NCBI RefSeq assembly: GCF_025655475.1
Contig: NZ_JAHTIK010000001.1
Span: 124,001 to 188,000 of the forward strand
Direction: 5' to 3'
DNA length: 64,000 nt
From: Kitasatospora sp. DSM 101779
Lineage (GTDB): Bacteria; Actinomycetota; Actinomycetes; Streptomycetales; Streptomycetaceae
Shown: in pieces, positions 1 through 12,054 of the stretch
Layout of the letters: every line of letters starts with the position of its first letter
Numbering within the stretch: position 1 is the stretch's first letter
Translations under genes and position numbers: made by a program
The notes under the pieces: generated by a model
The model's database searches: none
What the model was told of the DNA's origin: nothing
What the model saw: the letters and a program-made list of their open reading frames with translations, nothing else

Positions 1-1
1 A

Positions 2-2470
<2,469 letters not shown>

Positions 2471-2542
2471 GCGGGCCTTGCCCGCCCGCCCACCAGGCGT
2501 CCTGCACGGCCCCCCACTCACCGTCACCAAAGGGACCCTCAC

Positions 2543-3856
2543 ATGAACACCACCACCATACCCACCCGCAGATTCCTGGCGTTCGCCACCGTGGCGGTCC
2601 TCGCGGCCGGGGTCAGCGCGTGCAGCAGCACCAAGAGCAGCTCCGACAGCACGGAGAAGAGCCAGGCCGGGCCGGTGACCATGGAGTTCTGGGGCTGGGC
2701 TCCCTACGAGAAGATCGTCGACCAGTGGAACGCGGCCCACCCGGACAGCAAGGTCACCTTCAAGAAGATCCCGTCGGGCGGCAAGGGCGGCTACACCCAG
2801 ATCAGCAACGCGATCACCGCCGGCAAGGGCCCGTGCCTGGCCCAGATCGAGTACCAGACCATCCCGTCGATGCTCGTGAAGAACACAGTCATGGACATCA
2901 CGAAGTACGCGAGCGCCGACATGGCCAAGTACCTCCCGTCCGCCGTCTCGGCCACCAGCATCGGCGGCAAGATCTACGGCGTCCCGGTGGACGTCGGCCC
3001 GATGGTCCTCTTCTACCGCAGCGACCTGTTCGCCAAGTACGGCATCACCACTCCGCCGGCCACCTGGGCCGAGTACAGGGCCGACGCCGAGAAGGTCACC
3101 GCCGCCGATCCGAGCGTGAAGTTCGGCACCAGCGGGCCCGGCGACGGCAACGACATGGCCGCCTTGAGCCTGCAGACCGGCCAGTCCTGGTACTCGACCC
3201 AGGGGAACAGCTGGACCGTCAGCATCGACAACCCCGGCACCCGGAAGGTCGCCGCCTACTGGCAGGAGATGAAGGACAAGGAGCTGGTGACGAAGACCGG
3301 CAACGCCTGGGACCCGCAGTTCGACAAGGCCTCCGAAGAGAACAAGGTGCTGACGTTCGTCGGCGCGTCCTGGTCCTCCGGCGGCCTGAAGTCGGACCTG
3401 AAGGACCAGGCCGGCAAGTGGGCGGTCGCCCCGATGCCGACCTGGGAGGCCGGCGACGGCAAGAGCTCCTTCAACGGCGGCTCGGCCACCTCTGTGATGA
3501 CCGGGTGCAGGACGCCCCGCGAAGCGGCGCAGTTCGCCGCGTTCCTGTCCAGCGACCCGCAGGCCGTGAAGGCGGGCATCGAGGGCGGGCTGTACCCGGC
3601 GTCGAAGGCCGGACAGGACGATCCGTTGCTCGCGGAGGGTGACCCGTTCTTCGGCGGTCAGAAGGTCGGCGACCTGTACAAGGTCTCCGCCGCGCAGGTC
3701 CCCACCACCTGGACCAACGGCCCGACCTATCAGCAGGTCGAGACGGACTTCACCACTGCCATCGGCTCCGGCACCTACCCGGACGCGGTCGCCAAGGTCC
3801 AGGCCTCGACGGTCGCCGCGATCAAGCAGCTCGGACTGTCGGTGACCAACGGCTGA
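2543..3856 (+). CDS. Sugar ABC transporter substrate-binding lipoprotein
   Basis: Extracellular solute-binding protein of family 1 (MalE-like), 437 aa. The N-terminus has basic residues, a hydrophobic stretch and a lipobox ending at Cys27 (GVSAC), so it should be a membrane-anchored lipoprotein outside the cell. The fold signature 'MEFWGWAPYEKIVDQWNAAHP' region begins at about residue 46. A purine-rich ribosome site (AAAGGGA) precedes the ATG. It is the first gene of an importer whose two permeases follow; no ATPase gene is present, as is usual for streptomycete CUT1 systems that share MsiK. Flanking beta-galactosidase and arabinofuranosidase genes suggest a galactose/arabinose-containing oligosaccharide, but the ligand is inferred only from context. 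Confidence 0.93.
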   Translation: MNTTTIPTRRFLAFATVAVLAAGVSACSSTKSSSDSTEKSQAGPVTMEFWGWAPYEKIVDQWNAAHPDSKVTFKKIPSGGKGGYTQISNAITAGKGPCLAQIEYQTIPSMLVKNTVMDITKYASADMAKYLPSAVSATSIGGKIYGVPVDVGPMVLFYRSDLFAKYGITTPPATWAEYRADAEKVTAADPSVKFGTSGPGDGNDMAALSLQTGQSWYSTQGNSWTVSIDNPGTRKVAAYWQEMKDKELVTKTGNAWDPQFDKASEENKVLTFVGASWSSGGLKSDLKDQAGKWAVAPMPTWEAGDGKSSFNGGSATSVMTGCRTPREAAQFAAFLSSDPQAVKAGIEGGLYPASKAGQDDPLLAEGDPFFGGQKVGDLYKVSAAQVPTTWTNGPTYQQVETDFTTAIGSGTYPDAVAKVQASTVAAIKQLGLSVTNG

Positions 3857-3956
3857 GGTGGCGGGACTCGAGCCGCCCCGAAGGGTTTCCGCGGCCGCCC
3901 CTACCCGGCGCCGCGGGGACCCGCCCCCTGACGACGAACCGCCCAGCGAGGTTTCC

Positions 3957-4937
3957 ATGAGCAGTCCCAGCAGCGCCCGGACCGCGTCGCCGCCGCGGTC
4001 GGTGCCCGCGGTCATCCCCCGCGTCTCCCCCGCCGGACGGCCTCGGCGCGCCGGCCGCCGTACCGCGTTGACCGCGTCGGGTTTCCTGGCGCCGTTCGCG
4101 GTGCTCTTCCTCACCATGATGATCGCGCCGATCGGCTACGCGATCTACGAGAGCTTCTTCACCGTCCACCGCGCCGGGCTGTTCGGCGGTACGCAGTCCA
4201 CGGAGTTCGCGGGACTGTCCAACTACGCCGCCGCCTTCGGCGACCACGACTTCATCGCGTCGATCGTCCGGGTCGTGCTGCTGGGCTGCGTCCAGGTCCC
4301 GGTCATGCTGGGCCTGGCCCTCCTGCTCGCGCTCCTGCTGGACTCCCGCTCGGCCCGGCTGCGGAAGAGCTTCCGGCTCGCGTTCTTCCTGCCCTACGCG
4401 CTGCCGGGTGCGATCGCCGCGGTGATGTGGTCCTTCCTCATGGCGAAGAGCCTGTCGCCGTTCACCGGACCGCTGTCGCACCTCGGGATCGACATCGACT
4501 TCCTGTCGCCGTCGTGGGTCCCGGTCTCGATCGGGAACATGATCACCTGGGGCTGGACCGGCTACAACATGCTGATCATCTACTCCGCGCTGCAGACGAT
4601 CCCCGCCGAGGTGCTGGAGGCCGCCGCGCTCGACGGCTGCACCGGATGGCGCCTGGCGTGGGCGGTGAAGATCCCGCTGGTGCGTCCCGCGCTGGTGCTG
4701 ACCACGGTCTTCTCCATCATCGGCACGGCGCAGATGTACACCGAGCCGGCGGTGCTGGTCGGCGCGCGCGTACCAGGCGTCTCGCCGAAGTTCTCCCCGA
4801 TCATGAACACGACCCTGGGCATGGACCTGGGCGGCCAGAACCTGGCTGCCGCCGAGTCCGTCGTGCTCGCACTGCTCACCCTCGTGCTCTCGTTCGGGTT
4901 CCTCAAGTACACCCAGCGCAAGGGAGCGATGGCATGA
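3957..4937 (+). CDS. Sugar ABC transporter permease (MalF-like)
   Basis: Integral membrane subunit of a CUT1 sugar importer, 326 aa from the chosen ATG. The frame is open back to a GTG at 3858, but that extension is Pro/Arg-rich and lacks a ribosome site, while the ATG at 3957 follows GCGAGG. About six hydrophobic segments are visible, with the EAA cytoplasmic loop at 'EVLEAAALDGCTGWR', which contacts the ATPase. It overlaps the next permease by 4 nt (ATGA), indicating translational coupling. It lies 100 bp after the binding protein. Confidence 0.93.
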   Translation: MSSPSSARTASPPRSVPAVIPRVSPAGRPRRAGRRTALTASGFLAPFAVLFLTMMIAPIGYAIYESFFTVHRAGLFGGTQSTEFAGLSNYAAAFGDHDFIASIVRVVLLGCVQVPVMLGLALLLALLLDSRSARLRKSFRLAFFLPYALPGAIAAVMWSFLMAKSLSPFTGPLSHLGIDIDFLSPSWVPVSIGNMITWGWTGYNMLIIYSALQTIPAEVLEAAALDGCTGWRLAWAVKIPLVRPALVLTTVFSIIGTAQMYTEPAVLVGARVPGVSPKFSPIMNTTLGMDLGGQNLAAAESVVLALLTLVLSFGFLKYTQRKGAMA

Positions 4938-5812
4938 GCGTGATCCACGCCGGCCGACCGACCCGACCGGCCCCCCGCGGCACGGAGATCGCGAGCAAGG
5001 TCGCCGTCAACGGAGTGCTGGGCCTGATGGCCCTGTACACGCTGATCCCGCTGTGGTGGCTGTTGGTCTCCGCGACCAAAAAGTCGGGCTACCTCTACAC
5101 CGGTGCGCCGCTGTGGTTCTCCCATTTCGACCTGGTCGCCAACGTCAGGACCGTGTTCAGCTTCGAGGGCGGCATCTTCTCCACCTGGCTCGCCAACAGC
5201 GCGCTGTACAGCCTCGTCGGCGCGACCGTCAGCACCCTGCTGTCCGCGATGGCCGGCTACGCACTGACCAAGTTCCACTTCCGTGGCCGGGAGAGCGTCT
5301 TCAACGTCATCCTCGCCTCGGTCCTCATTCCGGCGCCGATGTTCGCCCTGCCGCTGTTCCTGCTCATGGCGAAGCTCGACCTGACCGACTCCTACTGGTC
5401 GGTGCTGCTGCCCAGCTGCGTCAGCCCGTTCGGCGTCTACCTGTGCCGGATCTTCGCCGCGGCATCCGTCCCGGACGAACTGCTGGAAGCAGCGCGGCTC
5501 GACGGGGCGGGCGAACGGCGCACCTTCTTCCGGGTCGGCCTGCCGCTGATGGCACCGGCCCTGGTCACCGTCTTCCTGTTCCAGTTCGTCGGCATCTGGA
5601 ACAACTACCTGCTGCCCTCGCTCATGCTCAACTCCTCCTCACTCCAGCCCGTCACCGTGGGACTGGTGCAGTGGCGCTCGGAGTTCGCCAACGGCGTGCC
5701 GCCGCTGGTGCCGATCACCGGGGCATTCCTGTCCCTGATCCCCCTGCTCCTCGCCTTCGTCAGTCTCCAGCGGTTCTGGCGCAAGGGCCTGACCGCCGGC
5801 GCCGTCAAGTAG
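4934..5812 (+). CDS. Sugar ABC transporter permease (MalG-like)
   Basis: Second membrane subunit of the CUT1 importer, 292 aa, starting at an ATG that overlaps the stop of the upstream permease. It has about six membrane segments and the EAA loop 'DELLEAARLDGAGERR' typical of MalG partners. With the upstream permease it forms the transport channel; the energising ATPase is not encoded nearby and is probably a shared MsiK-type protein elsewhere. The next gene, a GH51 enzyme, starts 44 bp later, so the set is probably one operon. Confidence 0.93.
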   Translation: MSVIHAGRPTRPAPRGTEIASKVAVNGVLGLMALYTLIPLWWLLVSATKKSGYLYTGAPLWFSHFDLVANVRTVFSFEGGIFSTWLANSALYSLVGATVSTLLSAMAGYALTKFHFRGRESVFNVILASVLIPAPMFALPLFLLMAKLDLTDSYWSVLLPSCVSPFGVYLCRIFAAASVPDELLEAARLDGAGERRTFFRVGLPLMAPALVTVFLFQFVGIWNNYLLPSLMLNSSSLQPVTVGLVQWRSEFANGVPPLVPITGAFLSLIPLLLAFVSLQRFWRKGLTAGAVK

Positions 5813-5856
5813 GACGTCCGCCACGCCACTCCGCCTCACAGCAAAGGACCACCGCA

Positions 5857-7356
5857 TTGCACCGCGCTCGCATCGTCCTCGACCGGCAGGCCGTCGTCGC
5901 TCCGGTCCGGCGCCGTACCTTCGGCTCCTTCGTCGAGCACCTCGGCCGCTGCGTCTACACCGGGATCTACGAACCGGAGCACCCGAGCGCGAACAAGGAC
6001 GGCTTCCGTATGGACGTCGTCGACCTCGTCCGTGAGCTCGGCAGCACCACGATCCGCTACCCGGGCGGCAACTTCGTCTCCGGCTTCCGCTGGGAGGACT
6101 CGATCGGCCCGCGCGACAAGCGCCCGGTGCGCCGCGATCTGGCGTGGCACTCGCTGGAGTCGAACCAGGTCGGCCTGGACGAGTTCGCGACATGGCTCAA
6201 GCTCACCGGCTCGGAGCTGATGCTGGCGGTCAACCTCGGCACCCGTGGCATCCTGTCCGCCCTTGACCTGCTGGAGTATGCCAACCACCCGTCCGGCACC
6301 GCGCTCTCGGACCTGCGCATCGCCAACGGCACGCCGGAGCCGCACAACATCCGCATGTGGTGTCTCGGCAACGAGATGGACGGGCCCTGGCAGACCGGTT
6401 TCCTGAACGCCGAGGACTACGGCAAGCTAGCCGCCCGCACCGCCTCCGCCATGAAGATGGCCGACAAGGATCTCGAACTGGTCGTCTGCGGCTCCTCCTC
6501 GGCCGGCATGCCGACCTTCGGCGACTGGGAACGCACCGTCCTGGAGCACAGCTACGAGCACGTCGACCACATCTCCTGCCACGCGTACTACCAGGAGCAC
6601 GACGGCGACCTGGGCTCCTTCCTCGCCTCGGCCCTCGACATGGACTTCTTCATCGACGGCGTCGTCGCGACCGTCGACCACGTGGGTGCCAAGAAGCACT
6701 CGTCCAAGAAGATCGGCATCTCCTTCGACGAGTGGAACGTCTGGTACCAGAAGGAGCACCAGGAGTCCGGCGAGGTCAACGACGAGTGGCGCCACGCCCC
6801 CCGGCAGCTCGATGACGTCTACAGTGCGGCCGACGCCGTGGTCGTGGGCAACCTGCTGATGACCCTCCTCAAGCGCAGCGACCGCGTCGCCTCGGCGTCG
6901 CTCGCGCAACTCGTCAACGTGATCGCGCCGATCATGACCGAGCCCGGCGGCCCGGCCTGGCGGCAGACCTCCTTCCACCCGTTCTCGATCACCAGCCGGC
7001 TCGCCGCCGGCGAGGTGATCCGCCCCGCGGTCGAGTCGCCGGCGTACACCACGGCACGCTACGGCGAGGCCTCCGTCATCGACGCCGTCGCCACCGTCGA
7101 GGAGGGCCGGTCCGCGCTCTTCCTCGTCAACCGCGGCCTCTCGCAGCCCGCCCAGGTCACCGTCGACGTCCGCAGCCTGGGCTCCTCGCGCATCCTCGAG
7201 GCGCTCACGCTCGCCGACCGGGACGTGTACGCGAAGAACACCCTCGCCGAACCCAACCGCGTGGTCCCCCGCACCAACCCGAACGCCACCCTGACCGACG
7301 GTGTGCTCACCATCGAACTGCCGCCGGTGTCCTGGACCGCGGTCGCACTCCACTGA
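5857..7356 (+). CDS. Alpha-L-arabinofuranosidase, GH51
   Basis: GH51 arabinofuranosidase, 499 aa, releasing L-arabinose from arabinan or arabinoxylan side chains. The start is taken as a TTG at 5857, about eight bases after AAAGGA; the protein then opens with the normal GH51 N-terminus ('FGSFVEHLGR'). The acid/base Glu is about 173 in CLGNEMDGPWQ and the nucleophile Glu about 292 in FDEWNVWY. The length is the family norm and no signal peptide is seen, so it acts inside the cell on imported oligosaccharides. It is the last gene of the beta-galactosidase/importer operon. Confidence 0.95.
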   Translation: MHRARIVLDRQAVVAPVRRRTFGSFVEHLGRCVYTGIYEPEHPSANKDGFRMDVVDLVRELGSTTIRYPGGNFVSGFRWEDSIGPRDKRPVRRDLAWHSLESNQVGLDEFATWLKLTGSELMLAVNLGTRGILSALDLLEYANHPSGTALSDLRIANGTPEPHNIRMWCLGNEMDGPWQTGFLNAEDYGKLAARTASAMKMADKDLELVVCGSSSAGMPTFGDWERTVLEHSYEHVDHISCHAYYQEHDGDLGSFLASALDMDFFIDGVVATVDHVGAKKHSSKKIGISFDEWNVWYQKEHQESGEVNDEWRHAPRQLDDVYSAADAVVVGNLLMTLLKRSDRVASASLAQLVNVIAPIMTEPGGPAWRQTSFHPFSITSRLAAGEVIRPAVESPAYTTARYGEASVIDAVATVEEGRSALFLVNRGLSQPAQVTVDVRSLGSSRILEALTLADRDVYAKNTLAEPNRVVPRTNPNATLTDGVLTIELPPVSWTAVALH

Positions 7357-7402
7357 CCCTGAATGCAACAGGAGAGCGCGTGGTGGCCGGGGGCCCCGCG
7401 CG

Positions 7403-7446
7403 CCGCAGGGCTTCCCGCTTCGCCGAGGAAGCGGGACGCCCTGCGG
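7403..7446. terminator. Bidirectional terminator hairpin
   Basis: A two-part stem lies between convergent genes: outer arms CCGCAGGGC (7403-7411) and GCCCTGCGG (7438-7446), inner arms CCCGCTT and AAGCGGG. The position between the arabinofuranosidase end and the convergent beta-helix gene end fits a shared terminator. There is no long T run, which is common in streptomycetes. Confidence 0.7.
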
Positions 7447-7506
7447 TCGGTCCGGGTGGAGGCGGCCCGCCGGATCTACGCCGGGCTGCTTCCTTCGCGG
7501 ACCAGG

Positions 7507-10500
7507 TCAGTCCACGTTGACCGCCTTCCACACCTGGCTGTCGGCGTTCGTGTCCGTCGTCTGGACGAGTTGAGTGCCTCCCGAGGACACGTCGAGCACC
7601 TTGCCGCCGTTCACGTTCTTGATCTTGTAGTAGCCGGTTCCGGTGGCGACCAGTGTCCAGTGCTGGCTCGCGGCGTTGCTGTCGGACGACTGGATGATGG
7701 ACGCGCCGTCCGCGGTGGAAGCACCGCTGACGTCCATGAGCAGGGCACTGTTCCGGCTGACGATCTTGTAACTGCCGTCGCCCACCGGGACGAAGCGCCA
7801 GTTCTGGTTCCCGGCTCCGGAGTCGGTCCACTGGATGACGTTGGCTCCGGCGGACAACGATCCGCCTGACACATCGACCGCCTTGTTGCTGCTCTTGTTG
7901 ACCATCTTGTAGTTGGCGTTCGTCGCGGGGAACTGGATGGAGGCGAAGGCGTCCACCGCGCAGACGGTGCCGGAGGAGGCGGTGTTCTTCGTCCCGGTGC
8001 ACACCACCCTGATCGTGTGCGGGCCCGCGGCCAGGTTTGTCTTCTCGAACAGCGGCACCTGCTTCGTCACCGTCGGGGCGTAGGCGTCGATGCCCGCCTG
8101 GGTCAGGGTGCCGTCGAGGTAGACGTCCACCGTGCCCATGTTCGGCTGCGTCATGCCGAGGTACCGCACGCCCGAGCCGGTGAAAGAGAACTCGGCGTAG
8201 TTGCCCGCGGTGCTCGTGAACTTCTCGGACCCGTTCATGTCCTTCGTGTCGTTCCAGTTCGACCAGGTCCCGGAGTAGGTCACGCCCGCGGCCTTGTCGT
8301 CGACGTGGTTCCAGCGCTGCCGCACGAGGGCGTTCGACGCGGCGGACGCGTTCCCCTGGGCGTCCACGATGTAGAGCCGGTAGTCACCCACCGCCTTCGG
8401 GACGCTGATGCTCGTCGAGGTGCCGCGCGCGCTGGTCATGGTGGGACCGGCGGCGAACGTCGTCGTACCGGAGGGAGCCAGCCAGAGCGTCTTGGTCGCG
8501 TCTCCGGGGCTGCGCACCGGAATGGTCACCACGCCCGTGCCGGCGAACGTGCTCGCGGGCAGGGTGTGGTCCTGGAGAGCCACCCTGCTCTGGGGGACGA
8601 GGTTCTTGTAGGCGTCTTCCAGACCCGCGTTCAGGGCGATGCTGTACGCCTGCGACGGCCACACGTTGTCCCCGTACCCCCGCACGTCCTGGATCGTGCT
8701 GTTCGGGACGTTCCTGCCGGCGATCTTGTTGACCGTGCCGTAGTTGTTGGTGATGCTCAGGTCGTGCTGCCGGCCCCAGGTGCCGGAGTTGACGGTGAAC
8801 GCCAGGCCCGGGTCGACGTCGAACACGTTGTCGTGCTCGTTGAGGAAGGCCGAGCCTTCATCGGGGTGCAGGCCGTACTTGTGGCCGGCGGGGACGCCCT
8901 TGATGTAGTTGCCGCCGATCTCCGTTCCCGGCTGGCTGCCCAGCGTGTAGATGGGAGCGGAGTCGCCGAGCACCTGCATCGTGTCGAGGAGTTGGTTGTA
9001 CCTGATGGTGTTGTTCTTCGCCGTGGTGGTCGGGTTCCCGGGATTGATGGAGTTCGTCGAACCGTCGAAGTTCCACCACCCCCAGCCGAGCGTGATGCCC
9101 GCCCACGGGGACTTCTCGATCCGGTTGTGCTGCACGGAAAGGCTATCGACGAAGTACGCCGACACCGGGCTGGACCCCTGGAACAGCACTGCGCTGTCGT
9201 AGAGGTAGTTGTCCGTGATCGAGATGTTCTTGCAGACCCCCTCGACGTTCACCGGGTACTTCTCGTGGTTGGCCGAGGTGTAGTCCCCGATGTACACGTG
9301 CTGGGGGTGCCCCACGGTGATCGCGGACCCGGCGATGTCATTCGTGACGTTGCCGGTCAACTGCGTGTCCGTCACGTCGTTCGCCATGGTGATTCCGTCG
9401 GCGCCGGTGTGCTGCACCGTGTTGCCCTGCAGGACGATCCCGTCGGCGTTCTCGATCCGGACGGCCGCGGGCGGCAGGTCGACGTTGCGGTAGGTGTACG
9501 CGTGGAAGTTCTGCCTCGCGTACACGGTGGAGCTGGCGTTGCCCTGCGTTCCCTGCCGGAAGACGGAGCCCGCGACATTGACCAGGTTCCAGTCGGAGTG
9601 CTCGACCGTGAGCCCGGAGAACGTGATGTTCCGCGCGTGGTCGGTGGTCGACGTGCCGGCGATCTTGAGGAGGGTGGACACGTTGTTCGGCGCGAAGACG
9701 TTCGCCGTGGTCATGTCCTCGGAGCTGGACCTGTAGTAGTACAGCGTGTGGGTGGTCTTGTTGAAGTAGAACTCGCCCGGCTGGTCAAGGAACTCGTACG
9801 CGTTCATGAACGTATGACTGCCGCTGGCTTTGAACGGGCCGTACGGTGGCGCCTGGGCGATGGCCGCACCCGGCTGCTGGAACAGGGCCACGCGGTTGGC
9901 ACCGTCCGAGCTCGTGGTGATCTGACGGATGCCCACGATGGCCGTGGTCCAGGTCGTGGCCGACGCGATCTCGACGTCGTCCTGGTTGGACGCGATGGCC
10001 GGCAGGTCGGAGAGGCTGTACTTGGCCCCGTCGCACTGCGAACCCGACTCCCAGGCCCAGGGAGCCTGGCCTGCCGTGACGGTGTAGGTCCCGTAGCAGC
10101 CGGTCGTGTTGATCGTCTTCGAGGCCATCTCGGCGCGTGTGCCGTTGACGTAGAGGGCGCGGAGCTTGTCGTCGCGGTTGAGGGTGGCCTTCCAGATGTT
10201 CCCGCTGTGCTGGGTCCAGCCGGACACCTGAACGCCTCCGTCCAGGACCGGCTTCTCGCCCGGGAAGGCGGCGTAGACGACACGGTGCCCGTTCGTGCCG
10301 GAGTCGGCCGAGGTGAAGTCGAGGGTGCTGCTCACCGGGTACGTGCCGCCCCGGAGATAGACGTTGATGTCCCCGGTCATGTTGTCGTTGACCGTGCGCA
10401 CGACGTCCCGCGCGTGCTGCAGAGTCTTGAACGGCGCCGTGATGGTGCCGGAGTTGGCGTCGTCACCGCCGGGGGCGACGTAGTACGTCGCCTGGGTCGC

Positions 10501-10605
10501 GACCGAGGCCGGGGGCGGTGCGGCGAGGGAGGTCAGCAGCGTGGCAGAGACGGCCATCGCAAGCGCCACCGGCGCCTTGCCGACGACGGAGGTGAGGGGT
10601 TTCAT
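7507..10605 (-). CDS. Secreted right-handed beta-helix enzyme with ricin-type lectin tail (GH141-like)
   Basis: A 1,032-aa exported protein. Residues 1 to about 37 are a signal peptide ending in Ala-rich sequence. The next ~600 residues start with YYVAPGGDDANSGT and GDINVYLRGGTYPV and carry repeated Asn/Asp-rich strands of a parallel beta-helix, resembling GH141 proteins (fucosidase/xylanase family) more than pectate lyases. A beta-sandwich module (about 760-880) and a ricin-B lectin domain (about 900-1032, with QNW, QHW and QVW repeats) follow and should bind polysaccharide. It probably attacks a complex plant or algal glycan outside the cell. It converges on the arabinofuranosidase operon, but its promoter and upstream palindrome match those of the sugar locus at 47.3 kb. 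GH141 assignment is from recall, without a search. Confidence 0.85.
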   Translation of the reverse strand: MKPLTSVVGKAPVALAMAVSATLLTSLAAPPPASVATQATYYVAPGGDDANSGTITAPFKTLQHARDVVRTVNDNMTGDINVYLRGGTYPVSSTLDFTSADSGTNGHRVVYAAFPGEKPVLDGGVQVSGWTQHSGNIWKATLNRDDKLRALYVNGTRAEMASKTINTTGCYGTYTVTAGQAPWAWESGSQCDGAKYSLSDLPAIASNQDDVEIASATTWTTAIVGIRQITTSSDGANRVALFQQPGAAIAQAPPYGPFKASGSHTFMNAYEFLDQPGEFYFNKTTHTLYYYRSSSEDMTTANVFAPNNVSTLLKIAGTSTTDHARNITFSGLTVEHSDWNLVNVAGSVFRQGTQGNASSTVYARQNFHAYTYRNVDLPPAAVRIENADGIVLQGNTVQHTGADGITMANDVTDTQLTGNVTNDIAGSAITVGHPQHVYIGDYTSANHEKYPVNVEGVCKNISITDNYLYDSAVLFQGSSPVSAYFVDSLSVQHNRIEKSPWAGITLGWGWWNFDGSTNSINPGNPTTTAKNNTIRYNQLLDTMQVLGDSAPIYTLGSQPGTEIGGNYIKGVPAGHKYGLHPDEGSAFLNEHDNVFDVDPGLAFTVNSGTWGRQHDLSITNNYGTVNKIAGRNVPNSTIQDVRGYGDNVWPSQAYSIALNAGLEDAYKNLVPQSRVALQDHTLPASTFAGTGVVTIPVRSPGDATKTLWLAPSGTTTFAAGPTMTSARGTSTSISVPKAVGDYRLYIVDAQGNASAASNALVRQRWNHVDDKAAGVTYSGTWSNWNDTKDMNGSEKFTSTAGNYAEFSFTGSGVRYLGMTQPNMGTVDVYLDGTLTQAGIDAYAPTVTKQVPLFEKTNLAAGPHTIRVVCTGTKNTASSGTVCAVDAFASIQFPATNANYKMVNKSSNKAVDVSGGSLSAGANVIQWTDSGAGNQNWRFVPVGDGSYKIVSRNSALLMDVSGASTADGASIIQSSDSNAASQHWTLVATGTGYYKIKNVNGGKVLDVSSGGTQLVQTTDTNADSQVWKAVNVD

Positions 10606-10673
10606 CCTGATCCATCCTGGTGGTCCGGACGGTCGAGCAGACGCTCATCGCGGCCCGGCGAGTTCTGTCGGTG

Positions 10674-10704
10674 AAATTAGCCGCCCTATCGCCAACCCAG
10701 TCAA
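10674..10704 (-). promoter_or_regulatory. Promoter of the beta-helix gene, duplicated at 47.4 kb
   Basis: Read on the minus strand, TTGACT (10704-10699) is followed after 17 nt by GCTAAT (10681-10676), about 70 bp upstream of the start codon. The 17-bp block CGATAGGGCGGCTAATT and the 10-bp block AACCCTTGAC recur with identical spacing in the promoter at 47458-47486. Such identity between unlinked promoters implies a common regulator or recent copying. Confidence 0.7.
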
Positions 10705-10826
10705 GGGTTTGCACATGCTTCATTTCGATGAAACGGCGCACTGACGTCACCAGGGTAGGAATATGGTCGGTAACTCCCTAAGTCCCTTCTCTCCTCGGCG
10801 CCATCGACGTGCAATCTGGCCACCAC

Positions 10827-10841
10827 ATGAGTACTACTCAT
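10827..10841. promoter_or_regulatory. ATGAGT-N3-ACTCAT palindrome
   Basis: A perfect 6-bp inverted repeat with a 3-nt spacer (ACT), followed by TTC. It lies about 120 bp upstream of the -35 box of the beta-helix gene. The same palindrome with the same TTC flank occurs at 47329-47343 beside the GntR-family gene, making it a candidate operator of that regulator. Confidence 0.6.
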
Positions 10842-10860
10842 TTCCGGAGCGCGAACGAGC

Positions 10861-10892
10861 CGGCCCCGCTGCCCATCGGGGCGGCGGGGCCG
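10861..10892. terminator. GC-rich hairpin
   Basis: Perfect 9-bp stem CGGCCCCGC/GCGGGGCCG (10861-10869 with 10884-10892). No intact gene ends here now, so it may have served a gene lost on the side of the transposase remnant, or insulate the beta-helix promoter. Confidence 0.45.
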
Positions 10893-11049
10893 GTGCGGGA
10901 GCGTCAAACCATCGCCCCGTAGTGCTTTGTCAGGTGCTCGTGTCACGACTTGTGTTCGGTAGTTCGCTGGTTTCATGAGGGCTGGGGAACTCGTGGCGTG
11001 TCGGGCTGATCGGTGGGCCGTCGTGCCGGTGCCCAGCGCCATCCGGGTT

Positions 11050-11382
11050 CCTCGCGTTGGACGGGGCCGACCACGCACCACTCCCGACAAGGTGCGGGCC
11101 GACAACGCCTACGGCTCCCGCGCCAACTGCTCCTACCTGCGACGACGCCGGACCGGCTGCACGATCCCGGAGAAGGCCGACCGGGTCCGCAACCGTAAGA
11201 AGCTCGGATCCCGAGGTGGCCGGCCGCCGAAGTTCGACAAGGACGACTACACGATGCGCCACGCCGTGGAGTTCGGGATCAACCGGCTCGAACGCCACCG
11301 GGCCGTTGCAACCCGGAGTGACAAACTCGCCGTCCGCTACGAACCGGCAGTGCTGGTCGCTGCCATCAACGAGTGCCTGTGA
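11050..11382 (+). pseudogene. IS5-family transposase, C-terminal remnant
   Basis: About 110 codons resemble the C-terminal third of IS5-type DDE transposases: RADNAYGSRANCSYLRRR with the last catalytic region, then RNRKKLGSRGGRPPKFD and INRLERHRAVATR. The N-terminal two thirds and the first catalytic Asp are absent, and no clear terminal repeats flank it. It is a dead remnant that marks past insertion in this region. Confidence 0.8.
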
Positions 11383-11403
11383 CCAGCACCGTCACGGCGG
11401 CCC

Positions 11404-11854
11404 TCAGACGACGTCGAACTCGTTGCCCTCGGGGTCCTGCATGGCGGCGGCGTAGAGCCCCATGTCCGGCTCATCCTTGATCCGCAGCACGGTGGCACCA
11501 ACTTTGACCAGCCGCTCCACCGTGGTCCTGACCCGCTGTGTGCGGACGTCCAGTGGGACGTCACGGCCCCCGCCGACCTTCAGGTCGAAGTGCCACCGGT
11601 TCTTGGCGACTTTCGGCTCCGGAACCTGCTGGAACCACACCCTCGGTCCACGCCCCGTGGGATCGATGATCGACTCCGGAATGTCCCCGGCACCGGCCGG
11701 CAACTCTGCCTCGGGGACCCCCCGTAGCTGTCCAGTAGGCGCGCCACGTAGCATGCCCGCTCGGCGGAGGCTCAGGCACGTATCCCAGGGCCTCGGCCCA
11801 GAAGGTGACCATTCTCTGCGGATCGGAGCAGTCGATCGTCAGCTGCACTGTCAT
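11404..11854 (-). pseudogene. VOC (glyoxalase-like) family protein, frameshifted
   Basis: A VOC-superfamily protein begins at 11854 with TVQLTIDCSDPQRMVTFWAEA and continues to WRAYW, then the frame breaks. The remainder (GVPEAELPAGAGD through MQDPEGNEFDVV) is intact in another frame. One extra base in the run of six C at 11718-11723 accounts exactly for the break. A GAGG ribosome site lies 6-7 nt before the chosen ATG. The family includes small metal-dependent enzymes and resistance proteins; the specific role is unknown. It could be a real pseudogene or a homopolymer sequencing error. Confidence 0.8.
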
Positions 11855-11908
11855 CTCCATCCTCGGAGCATCCCAGGCAGGTCTGACAGACGGCCACTTT
11901 CGCAACAC

Positions 11909-11927
11909 GCCCTAACTTGATCTTTAA
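11909..11927 (+). repeat. Left terminal inverted repeat of the IS
   Basis: GCCCTAACTTGATCTTTAA, the outer end of the element. It pairs with the right repeat with one mismatch at the seventh base. Confidence 0.85.
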
Positions 11928-12054
11928 GCAACGGCCTCGAACGGGCTGCCGAACTTGATCACTCGTATCGGTAACCGCCGTACACGGAAGCGGCCTTCGC
12001 CTGATCCTGTGCTCCGACCAAGGAACACGCAGGACCAGAACGAAGGCCGTGGGC

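Noticed and set aside
8017..10674. An 885-codon plus-strand frame opposite the beta-helix gene
   Set aside because: Its composition is typical of antisense frames, and the minus strand has signal peptide, lectin repeats and promoter.
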